From an uncultured Butyrivibrio sp. (GTDB taxonomy: Bacteria > Bacillota > Clostridia > Lachnospirales > Lachnospiraceae): a stretch of 19,158 nt of DNA. The translations under genes were made by a program, and so were the position numbers. Below the pieces are notes generated by a model. That model had not been told where the DNA came from and did no database searches. It saw only the letters and a program-made list of their open reading frames with translations. Of this stretch, positions 7,441 to 13,616 are shown one piece after another (the first letter of the stretch is position 1; every line of letters starts with the position of its first letter). The stretch lies in assembly GCF_947169445.1 (NCBI RefSeq), contig NZ_CAMVPU010000062.1:1-19158 (forward strand), given 5' to 3'.

Positions 7441-8163
7441 TTACTCCAATCTGTAATCCATATATCTGTCAGCGACCTCGGCATATCTGCTCTTGGATAC
7501 CGGCACCACCTCTTTACTTCGAAGAGTAATGTCTGTCTTCGTAAGTTTATCAATGGCAGTAAGATTAACACTAATGGACTCATGACATCTGATGAAATAC
7601 TGCCCTGAATGGTTCTCATCCATATATTCCATAAATCCAATCCTGAGAGTTGGAGTAGAAACAACCTCCCCATCTGACATGTGATAGCTGACCACATGAT
7701 TGCGGTAGTCAATATACATTATGTCATCGAGTCTTAAGGAGCACATACCGCCCTTTATTTTGACCGTCACAGATTTCCTGTCATCTGTCAAGGCCCTTGT
7801 CAGTGCAAGGTCAAGAGTTGAAAAGAGCTTGTCCTTAGCCACCGGCTTTAGTATATAGTTTATGGGATTTACATCAAAGGATTCCAGCGCATATGAGCTT
7901 TCAGAAGTTGCAAAAATAATCTGAGCATCCGGCTGATTCCACCTAAGTTCCCTTGCCGCCTGAATACCTGTGACCATAGGCATTACTATGTCAAGAAGAT
8001 ATATTTGTGGCCTGAAGGTCTCGCACTCCTGAATCAGTCTGTCCGGATGGTCAAATACCTTTACTTCAGCCCGGATTTCTTTTCCCTTAAGATATTCAGA
8101 TACAAACTCGCAAATCCGCTCTCTGTCGGATCTGTCATCATCACATATTGCTATACGAAGCAT
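7441..8163 (-). CDS. LytTR-family response regulator
   Basis: The 240-residue protein has a receiver domain (residues 1-about 120) with the acidic pocket DDD (8-10), phosphoacceptor Asp58 in YLLDIVMP and conserved Lys106 in ILKP. A LytTR DNA-binding domain follows (about 132-235): VKIKGGMCSLRLDDIMYIDY, then FIRCHESISVNL and VPVSKSRYAEV. LytTR proteins bind pairs of roughly 9-bp direct repeats about 21-22 bp apart, which matters because such pairs occur before this gene and before the 29-residue ORF. It is the first gene of the operon with the 7TM kinase and binding protein. The pair resembles AgrCA or LytSR, but no agrB or agrD is present. Confidence 0.93.
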   Translation of the reverse strand: MLRIAICDDDRSDRERICEFVSEYLKGKEIRAEVKVFDHPDRLIQECETFRPQIYLLDIVMPMVTGIQAARELRWNQPDAQIIFATSESSYALESFDVNPINYILKPVAKDKLFSTLDLALTRALTDDRKSVTVKIKGGMCSLRLDDIMYIDYRNHVVSYHMSDGEVVSTPTLRIGFMEYMDENHSGQYFIRCHESISVNLTAIDKLTKTDITLRSKEVVPVSKSRYAEVADRYMDYRLE

Positions 8164-8222
8164 TATGAATTACCCCCGCATTTTACATCACACGTAATTA
8201 TTCTACCACCATCTCCACTACC

Positions 8223-8285
8223 ATTTTATCCCAATATAAAACAGACAGTTTTTTTACACTGAATCCTGTCTGTTTTACACTTAAT
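8223..8285 (-). promoter_or_regulatory. Promoter of the LytTR operon with tandem half-sites
   Basis: On the plus strand TTTTACACTGAAT (8252-8264) and TTTTACACTTAAT (8273-8285) match at 12 of 13 bases and are exactly 21 bp apart. The -10 candidate TAAAAT (8223-8228) lies 33 bp from the nearer core, against 34 bp in the promoter at 3668-3731. The -35 region (8245-8250, AACTGT) is poor, as at activator-dependent promoters. This suggests autoregulation by the LytTR protein. The farther half-site overlaps the last codon of the upstream gene. Confidence 0.6.
8238..8276 (-). terminator. Inverted repeat after the DUF6796-like gene, possible terminator
   Basis: AAAACAGACAG and CTGTCTGTTTT are perfect 11-bp inverted arms around a 17-base loop, only a few bases after the stop at 8281. 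The T tract following the stem on the minus strand is only four bases and belongs to the arm, so termination strength is uncertain. The arms overlap the LytTR-like promoter, so the element may serve both functions. Confidence 0.45.
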
Positions 8286-9027
8286 TACCGGATTTTTGCC
8301 TCAAGAAGTCTTTTAGTTCCTTATTCTTACCCTCTGACAGGATAAAGCCTATCACATCGTTCTTTCTCAGCACTTTGTGTATTATTTCTGCATCCATTTT
8401 TTCAAGCAGGATTCCAATATCAACTTGTGACTTCCTCCTTATGTCTTTTAGCAGCGCAGTGTCTTTTTGTTTGCGCTTGCTTTCACTTTTAGGATATCCC
8501 TGACCAAAGGGTTCCAAGAAAAGGCTTTCTATCGTTTTATCCAGATTATCTTCTCCACTCCATGTATATTCTTCACCAAGCGGCAGTGAGATGGCATTAC
8601 CATTATTGATCTGCGCAAAAAGAAATGCGTCCTTAGGAGTAGGGGCATAACCACACAGGACACCGGGCATATTATTGCAGGCAAGCATCGTTGGCTGCAG
8701 GCATAAAAATATGTGTATCATAAAGCCACCCATGGCACCACATAAAAAAATAATTCTGAGAATCACGGCACTTATCGCATGGTTCTCGTCCATCTGCATA
8801 AGTGAAATAAATCCGCATGAATACATGGGAACTGCAAACATAGCCAATATACCTGACAACACAAATCTAAAATGAGCCATTCTCTCCCATGCGCTGTCGA
8901 TAACTCCCATCTTCCCAAGCTTTTTGTTGTCCGGTCCCTTGATGTCCAAAAGCAGATCAGCTATAGCACACAGGATTCCTCCGCTTATTCCGATAATTCC
9001 CAAAACAAATCTTGCAGTATCCGTCAT
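8281..9027 (-). CDS. DUF6796-like membrane protein with unrelated soluble C-terminus
   Basis: I chose the ATG at 9027 (248 residues) because GAAGGAG lies 8 bases before it; a longer frame from 9072 would run back into the preceding gene. The N-terminal half has about four hydrophobic segments and resembles DUF6796 membrane proteins (IADLLLDI, GKMGVIDSAWERMAHFRFVLS, IFLCGAMGGFMIH). After about residue 125 the expected further membrane helices are absent. Instead there is a soluble charged tail with a basic stretch (KSESKRKQK) and the ending DVIGFILSEGKNKELKDFL, which I do not recognise. The protein may be a chimera formed by deletion or fusion. It starts 19 bases after the AAC(3)-like gene. 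Function unknown. Confidence 0.7.
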   Translation of the reverse strand: MTDTARFVLGIIGISGGILCAIADLLLDIKGPDNKKLGKMGVIDSAWERMAHFRFVLSGILAMFAVPMYSCGFISLMQMDENHAISAVILRIIFLCGAMGGFMIHIFLCLQPTMLACNNMPGVLCGYAPTPKDAFLFAQINNGNAISLPLGEEYTWSGEDNLDKTIESLFLEPFGQGYPKSESKRKQKDTALLKDIRRKSQVDIGILLEKMDAEIIHKVLRKNDVIGFILSEGKNKELKDFLRQKSGN

Positions 9028-9046
9028 TTTTTGTACTCCTTCAAAA

Positions 9047-9799
9047 TCATCTCCGTAACCCCCATAGTCCATATGGATCCTGCTTTAATTCTTTTTCATA
9101 TAAAGAAACTACTGGCCAAATATCAAAAAACATAGCCTTACAATCTCCAATAAAAGCTTCTTTTATAAGATTATTTTCATAAGCCATATCCTGTATCTTA
9201 TACCATGCCTTCACAGGTGGGTGTCCGGCTTCTATCATCCACTTATCTGGCGGATAGATTTTACAAATTTCTTCTGATGGAGCATAGATATCATTTATAT
9301 CATCCGGGGTTATTCCTTCCACGTAGTGCATTGCCGTAAGCTTGTAAATATCAACTCCCAGCAAAAGTGCTTTTCCACCATTATGAATCGGATAATCCAA
9401 GCCGCCACTTAGTGCTTCCCTGCCGTGTTTACCCCATCCGGACGTACTTATAGTGTCCGCCCCAGTATAAGTGTCAGGGAGCCTTCTGAAAGTATCAGCT
9501 ACAACACCCATCGCCGTTTTTTCAACATCAGCTGGTAATATCTTTATCTTAACGGTAATCCCCAGCTTCTTGTCTTCCTCTGAAAGCTCTAACTCTTTAC
9601 TTAATCTGAGTGCAGGCATAAAGATACTGCCCTCTTCTGTAACCAGCTCCTTTAATGTATCTATGACAGTCTCTGCACCACCCTCAAGTTCTCCAAAACT
9701 GCTAAGTGAAGAATGCACTTCCAAAGTCATTCCTTTTTCAATTCCAAGCTTTTGCAATGCCGACTTTAGTTCCTCTTTAGTTATAGTTCGTTTGCTCAA
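9047..9799 (-). CDS. AAC(3)-family (YokD-like) N-acetyltransferase
   Basis: The 250-residue protein fits the Antibiotic_NAT/AAC(3) family, which transfers acetyl from acetyl-CoA to the 3-amino group of aminoglycosides or to other amines. Visible motifs are MTLEVHSSLSSFG (residues 24-36), GSIFMPAL, and LLLGVDIYKLTAMHYVE, whose His158 and Glu161 correspond to the conserved H-x-x-E of the active site. The start is TTG at 9799, with AGGAGG 5 bases upstream and no better ATG. Real aminoglycoside resistance cannot be assumed, as chromosomal YokD-like members often have other or unknown substrates. It sits in the TetR-linked minus-strand operon. Confidence 0.88.
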   Translation of the reverse strand: MSKRTITKEELKSALQKLGIEKGMTLEVHSSLSSFGELEGGAETVIDTLKELVTEEGSIFMPALRLSKELELSEEDKKLGITVKIKILPADVEKTAMGVVADTFRRLPDTYTGADTISTSGWGKHGREALSGGLDYPIHNGGKALLLGVDIYKLTAMHYVEGITPDDINDIYAPSEEICKIYPPDKWMIEAGHPPVKAWYKIQDMAYENNLIKEAFIGDCKAMFFDIWPVVSLYEKELKQDPYGLWGLRR

Positions 9800-9859
9800 A
9801 GCGACCTCCTACTTCCATGTGTCAAAGAAAAACAAACTAATAAGAACCAGTACACCTTG

Positions 9860-10192
9860 TTAAAGATTCAAATTCCGGCGCGCTTCTTCATTATTCCCGA
9901 TGATCATAGACACTTTGTCGCAGCTCTTCACCTCCTTACAAGTTCCACAGGTTTCATAATCATTTCTCATAGCGCATTGACGGATCGTACACATTGAATC
10001 GCAATAGGGAAATTTAACACCGGCGGTTCTGCATCCCGCACAGTTAATCATTTCCGGTGTAATATCAGCTTTATTCATTTCTGACCATTCCTTTGCAACT
10101 TTTTCACGCAGATCATCATCATTATTTACTGTTGCAATACGTGCTTCACATGCTTCACAGTTTAGTCCGCAATATGCAATATACTTATTCAC
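9860..10192 (-). CDS. DUF3795 Cys-rich protein
   Basis: The 110-residue protein matches DUF3795: IAYCGLNCEACEAR at the N-terminus (Cys8, 12, 15), INCAGCR (51, 54), then Cys64, 68, 73, 82, 85 and 91. Ten Cys in 110 residues suggest zinc or Fe-S binding; no biochemical function is established to my knowledge. The start is GTG, with AGGAGG 8 bases upstream, and it overlaps the stop of the preceding truncated gene (GTGA). It probably shares an operon with the AAC(3)-like gene downstream. Confidence 0.85.
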   Translation of the reverse strand: MNKYIAYCGLNCEACEARIATVNNDDDLREKVAKEWSEMNKADITPEMINCAGCRTAGVKFPYCDSMCTIRQCAMRNDYETCGTCKEVKSCDKVSMIIGNNEEARRNLNL

Positions 10193-10389
10193 TTTCTTAA
10201 CCTCCTACACGACCTCGATCGCTTACATATTCCAACTATTTTTGGTGCCCATGCACAGACATTTGACAGAATCCTCATTACCACCGGCGAACAGTGAAAC
10301 ACCATACTTGCAGTCCCACACAATCCCAGCACCATAAACCAGAATATAATATAGCTTAATGCCACATACCTTTTCATTTGCTTTTCCAT
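10189..10389 (-). pseudogene. Truncated membrane protein, probably CPBP-protease-like remnant
   Basis: Only 66 residues are encoded: MKRYVALSYIIFWFMVLGLC, a second short hydrophobic stretch ending in ILSNVCAWAPKIVGI, then an abrupt basic tail (CKRSRSCRRLRK) and a stop. The start resembles the N-terminus of CPBP-type intramembrane proteases, which normally continue for about 200 residues with Glu-Glu and His motifs; all of those are missing. The basic tail is simply the translated ribosome binding region of the DUF3795 gene, so an internal deletion is likely. A strong AAGGAGG site and an operator-like palindrome precede the ATG, so the start region remains intact. The CPBP assignment is tentative. 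Confidence 0.55.
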
Positions 10390-10402
10390 GCGTTACCTCC
10401 TT

Positions 10403-10419
10403 ACCGACAGATTGTCGGT
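10403..10419. promoter_or_regulatory. Palindromic TetR-type operator O1
   Basis: ACCGACA-GAT-TGTCGGT is a perfect 7-3-7 palindrome directly upstream of the AAGGAGG site of the gene at 10389. The same arms recur at 11201-11217 over the start of the TetR gene, so both are probably bound by that TetR protein. A TTGACA box lies at 10425-10430 on the minus strand, but without a recognisable -10. Confidence 0.75.
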
Positions 10420-10436
10420 CTAATTGTCAAATAATC

Positions 10437-10464
10437 GGGACTTACCAAATCACAGATAAGTCCC
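10437..10464. repeat. Inverted repeat in the leader of the 10389 operon
   Basis: GGGACTTA (10437-10444) and TAAGTCCC (10457-10464) are perfect 8-bp arms around a 12-base centre. There is no T tract, so it is not a typical terminator. It lies between the TetR gene and operator O1 and could be a second operator or an RNA hairpin. Confidence 0.5.
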
Positions 10465-10553
10465 ACATATATCTGACTCTATATTACATATCAAGTCGCG
10501 CTGCATCTTCTGTTACACTTATTAAGCTCAATTATGCACGGATATTGCTTTGC

Positions 10554-11195
10554 TCAGAAAAACTGCAACAGTGCCTTCTCAAGGCTCCCTGCCTCTGCCC
10601 CGAGCATCTTTTCGATGTTATAAATGAACGCTTTTCCCTTATGCTTCTTCTGCCTTGGCGTAAGGTTTTCATTATCATCGAATGCGATATTCCCATAGAG
10701 CATGATCATTTCGGCAGCTTCTCCCGGGTACTTTGTTTCAAAGATACCACTCTCACTTCCTTCGGCTATCAGTCGGGCAATAAGCGGAACAACTCCACTT
10801 ATCAGGCGCTCCTGCATCTTTTGGTGTAAAAGAGCATTTTGAGGCTTATGTATCTGCTCCATCACTTCATCTTTGGCGCTTCCTTTTACCTGCAAGGAAC
10901 CAAGTACTCCTGTCAGCCTCTTAAGGATGGGAAGACTTTTATCATTTACTATATTTCTGGCCTGACTAATTCCTTCCCTGGTCATCCTGTCAACTATTGC
11001 ATCCAGGATCTCTTCCTTAGAGCCAAAGTGATGATACAGCGTTCCACGGGCAATTCCAATCCTCGCTATAATATCGTTTGTGCTTGCATTATCATAGCCC
11101 TTCTCTGCAAACAGCTCCTCAGCGACATCCAGTATTTCATTCTTTCTTTCCTCTGCTGTTTTTACAGTTCTCATATATTTACCAAATTCATCCAT
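10554..11195 (-). CDS. TetR/AcrR-family transcriptional regulator
   Basis: The N-terminal helix-turn-helix is typical: EERKNEILDVAEELFAEKGYDNASTNDIIARIGIARGTLYHHFGSKEEILDAIVDR. The C-terminal helical ligand domain is not informative. Three starts are possible: ATG at 11210 lies inside the operator and very near the predicted transcription start, while 11195 and 11174 both have weak ribosome binding sites. I list 11195; many relatives, from memory, begin at the residue matching 11174 (MRTVK). Its promoter contains palindrome O2 and an identical-arm palindrome precedes the 10389-8281 operon, so it probably represses itself and that operon until an unknown ligand binds. Confidence 0.88.
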   Translation of the reverse strand: MDEFGKYMRTVKTAEERKNEILDVAEELFAEKGYDNASTNDIIARIGIARGTLYHHFGSKEEILDAIVDRMTREGISQARNIVNDKSLPILKRLTGVLGSLQVKGSAKDEVMEQIHKPQNALLHQKMQERLISGVVPLIARLIAEGSESGIFETKYPGEAAEMIMLYGNIAFDDNENLTPRQKKHKGKAFIYNIEKMLGAEAGSLEKALLQFF

Positions 11196-11200
11196 TTCAA

Positions 11201-11250
11201 ACCGACACATTGTCGGTTATTATTGTATATTCCATCTCCGAAAATGTAAA
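11201..11250 (-). promoter_or_regulatory. TetR promoter with operator O2
   Basis: On the minus strand a -35 TTTACA (11245-11250), a 17-base spacer and a -10 TACAAT (11222-11227) make a good housekeeping promoter. The palindrome ACCGACA-CAT-TGTCGGT (11201-11217) covers the expected transcription start, the ideal place for repression. Confidence 0.75.
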
Positions 11251-11299
11251 TAGCATTTTGCGATAAGTATTCACCCCATGCACGAATATCTGTCTGTTT

Positions 11300-11327
11300 T
11301 TCACTTATTTTTCTATTTAAATATACT
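11300..11327 (+). promoter_or_regulatory. Candidate promoter of the OmpR-type regulator operon
   Basis: A -10 TATACT (11322-11327) follows a weak -35 TTCACT (11300-11305) with a 16-base spacer. A second -10-like TACAAT lies at 11339-11344, so the exact start is uncertain. The gene itself has a GAGGAGG site just before its ATG. Confidence 0.4.
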
Positions 11328-11377
11328 ATCGCAACAAGTACAATAGAAAAAATGGTTAGTCATTTCGAGGAGGGGCG

Positions 11378-12031
11378 ATGAAGATTCTTTTGTTGGAAGA
11401 TGATGTGATGATTGCATCGGGGGTAAAATACGCACTGGAAAACGAAGGCTATGAGGTGGAACACGCGAAGGATGTCTCTACCGCCAAAAACCTTATCTCA
11501 GGCAGTGCTTTCTCGCTTGCCATTATTGATATGCAGCTTCCGGATGGCAACGGCTTTGATATTTCCAGCATTCTTACGGATAAAAAAGTTCCCGTAATTT
11601 TCCTTACAGTTGTGGATGATGAAAATCAGATAGTGCAAGCCTTCGATGAGGGCGCTGAGGACTATATTGTCAAGCCCTTCAGAATCAGGGAACTCCTTGC
11701 CCGGGTTAAAAGAACTTTAGAACACCATCAGGGCGATTCCTCAAAGCTTATCACTGTGGGCAAAACCCAGATTGATACCGAGGCCGGAAAGGTCTACGCC
11801 GATGGAAAGCTCGTTGAGCTCACAGCCCTGGAATATAGGGTCCTTCTTATATTTGCTGCCAACAAGGGAACTCTTTTAAGCAGGAGCCAGATTCTTGATA
11901 AGATCTGGGACATGGACGGCAACTTCGTGGAGGACAATACCCTCACGGTCTATATAAAGCGAATCCGTGAAAAGCTGGGGGATGCCATAAATATAGAGAC
12001 AATAAGGGGGATAGGTTATCGTGTGGATTAG
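11378..12031 (+). CDS. OmpR/PhoB-family response regulator
   Basis: The 217-residue protein has a receiver domain with acidic residues EDD (7-9), phosphoacceptor Asp51 in AIIDMQLPDG and Lys99 in YIVKPF. The C-terminal winged helix (about 122-216) contains LTALEYRVLLIFAANKGTLLSRSQILDKIWD and TVYIKRIREKLG, typical of OmpR/PhoB. The arrangement regulator, kinase, ABC ATPase and FtsX-like permease matches BceRS-BceAB-type peptide-antibiotic sensing and detoxification modules of Firmicutes, so it probably activates the ABC genes downstream. The kinase start lies inside its 3' end. Confidence 0.93.
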   Translation: MKILLLEDDVMIASGVKYALENEGYEVEHAKDVSTAKNLISGSAFSLAIIDMQLPDGNGFDISSILTDKKVPVIFLTVVDDENQIVQAFDEGAEDYIVKPFRIRELLARVKRTLEHHQGDSSKLITVGKTQIDTEAGKVYADGKLVELTALEYRVLLIFAANKGTLLSRSQILDKIWDMDGNFVEDNTLTVYIKRIREKLGDAINIETIRGIGYRVD

Positions 12032-12845
12032 AAAAAGAGACATTGAGCAGCTCTCTGAATTCATCAAAAATGCCGACGGAAAAGACCTTCCGGACATCCG
12101 CGATAACAAAGAGGGGCCTCTTAGTATATTGAAAAATGATGTTTATAACCTGGTTACTACAAGAAACGAGCAGCTCGACAGCGCCTATAAGCAAAGGGAC
12201 AGCTTGTCTGAGTATATGTCGGATATCTCCCATCAGCTTAAAACTCCCATTACTTCCATGCTAATTATGCTGGATCTTCTGGAGGAAGCGGATGATGACA
12301 AGCGCCGGGAGTTTATCCGCAACATCAAGTTCTCCCTGACCAAAATGCAGTGGCTTGTGGGAGCCCTCCTTAAGATGGCCAAGATCGACGCAGGAGCAAT
12401 TTCTTTTAACAAAAAAGCTGTTCTCGTCTCCGCTATCATGGAGGAAGTAAAGGCATCAGTGGCAATCCTTCTTGATATCAATGATCAGAGCCTTGTGCTT
12501 AACAATGACCATGAAATCCTCTGCGACAAAAGGTGGACCTCAGAGGCCCTGACAAACATCGTCAAGAACGCCATCGAACATTCACCGAATAACGGCGTCA
12601 TAACCGTGGACAGCGGTGACAATCCGCTCTTTAGCTGGATTTCTGTACGGGACAGCGGCGCTGGCCTCAACAAGACCACATATGCTGCCCTTTTTAAAAG
12701 ATTCGAGTATTCCACCAATGAAAACGGCTTTGGTATCGGAATGCCTCTGGCACTGAAAATAATTAAAGGACAGGGCGGTGACATTGACGTGGACTATGGT
12801 GGAAACGGACAGGGTGCCACATTCACCATTAAAATGTATAAGTGA
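12021..12845 (+). CDS. Sensor histidine kinase lacking membrane segments (BceS-related)
   Basis: The 274-residue kinase starts at GTG 12021 and overlaps the regulator stop by 11 bases. It has the phosphoacceptor motif SDISHQLKTPITS (His71), N-box TNIVKNAIEH (Asn183), ISVRDSGAGL and the G-box GFGIGMPLALKII. Related kinases of ABC-linked systems usually have two N-terminal membrane helices with a tiny loop. Here the protein begins at MWIRKRDIEQLSEFI, equivalent to the region just after the membrane part, and no hydrophobic segment is present. The kinase is therefore predicted to be cytosolic and would need the transporter, or another partner, for input. No upstream frame adds membrane segments, because that DNA is regulator coding sequence. 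Confidence 0.9.
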   Translation: MWIRKRDIEQLSEFIKNADGKDLPDIRDNKEGPLSILKNDVYNLVTTRNEQLDSAYKQRDSLSEYMSDISHQLKTPITSMLIMLDLLEEADDDKRREFIRNIKFSLTKMQWLVGALLKMAKIDAGAISFNKKAVLVSAIMEEVKASVAILLDINDQSLVLNNDHEILCDKRWTSEALTNIVKNAIEHSPNNGVITVDSGDNPLFSWISVRDSGAGLNKTTYAALFKRFEYSTNENGFGIGMPLALKIIKGQGGDIDVDYGGNGQGATFTIKMYK

Positions 12846-12905
12846 CTAAATTCGCAGAAAAAAGTTGTTTTCAGTCACTTTAGAGTCATTTTGATCCTCT
12901 AAGAT
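12840..12905 (+). promoter_or_regulatory. Candidate promoter and operator before the ABC transporter genes
   Basis: Two direct repeats AGTCACTTTAG (12873-12883) and AGTCATTTTGA (12884-12894) have an 11-bp period, the usual spacing of OmpR/PhoB-family binding sites, and lie 16 bases before a -10-like TAAGAT (12900-12905). The arms AAGTGACT (12840-12847) and AGTCACTT (12873-12880) also form an 8-bp inverted repeat. I infer a site for the regulator at 11378. Confidence 0.45.
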
Positions 12906-12932
12906 GAGAATGTACAAAGGAGGATAACAGAT

Positions 12933-13616
12933 ATGGCAGTACTTGAAGTAAAAGAATTAACCAAGAAATATGGCCAGGGGGATTCTGCTGTTGTAGCCAT
13001 CGACCATATTTCTTTTTCTGTTGAAAGAGGGGAATTTGTGGCGATTACCGGTGCTTCCGGCTCCGGCAAATCAACCCTCATGAACATGATAGGCGGAATC
13101 GACACCCCCACATCAGGGGAAGTTATCATAGACGGCAAGTGCATTTCTTCCATGTCAGAGGATGAGCTTGCCATATTCAGACGCAGAAACTTAGGAATGA
13201 TCTATCAATTCTACAACCTGATTCCCACTCTCACAGCAAAGGAAAACATTCTTCTTCCCTGGAGGCTTGACGGACGTAAGGAGAACAAGGAAAAGGTAAA
13301 AGAAATTTTGCAAGTCCTGGGGCTTAGCGAAAGAGCTAATCACCTTCCGGGTCAGATGTCAGGCGGCCAGCAGCAAAGAGTATCCATCGGAAGAGCACTT
13401 ATAAACGAGCCGGCATTTATCTTGGCGGACGAACCCACCGGCAATCTGGACAGCAAGACTTCCGGAGAGATCATAGATCTCTTGAAATATACCAACGAGC
13501 GACTGAAACAGACTATTCTTCTTATCACTCACGACGAAAAGATCGCTCTTTCAGCGGACAAGATCATCACCATCGGCGATGGAAAAATCATAAGAGACGA
13601 GGTGATGAAAAGATGA
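12933..13616 (+). CDS. ABC transporter ATP-binding protein (BceA/LolD/MacB-type)
   Basis: The 227-residue ATPase shows all nucleotide-binding motifs: Walker A GASGSGKST (residues 40-48), a Q-loop at YQFYNL, signature MSGGQQQRV (142-150), Walker B FILADEP with the LADEPTGNLDSKT pattern typical of this subfamily, and the switch His in LLITHD. It pairs with the FtsX-like permease whose ATG overlaps its stop (ATGA). A strong AAAGGAGG site precedes the start. The likely job is to drive a mechanotransmission-type transporter that frees or exports a membrane-active peptide or lipid-linked drug complex; the substrate is unknown. Confidence 0.95.
   Translation: MAVLEVKELTKKYGQGDSAVVAIDHISFSVERGEFVAITGASGSGKSTLMNMIGGIDTPTSGEVIIDGKCISSMSEDELAIFRRRNLGMIYQFYNLIPTLTAKENILLPWRLDGRKENKEKVKEILQVLGLSERANHLPGQMSGGQQQRVSIGRALINEPAFILADEPTGNLDSKTSGEIIDLLKYTNERLKQTILLITHDEKIALSADKIITIGDGKIIRDEVMKR

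Noticed and set aside
5818..8163. Agr-type quorum-sensing system
   Set aside because: The kinase and regulator are AgrCA-like in domain type, but no AgrB protease or Cys-containing AgrD peptide is present; the small peptide at 3479-3568 lacks Cys.
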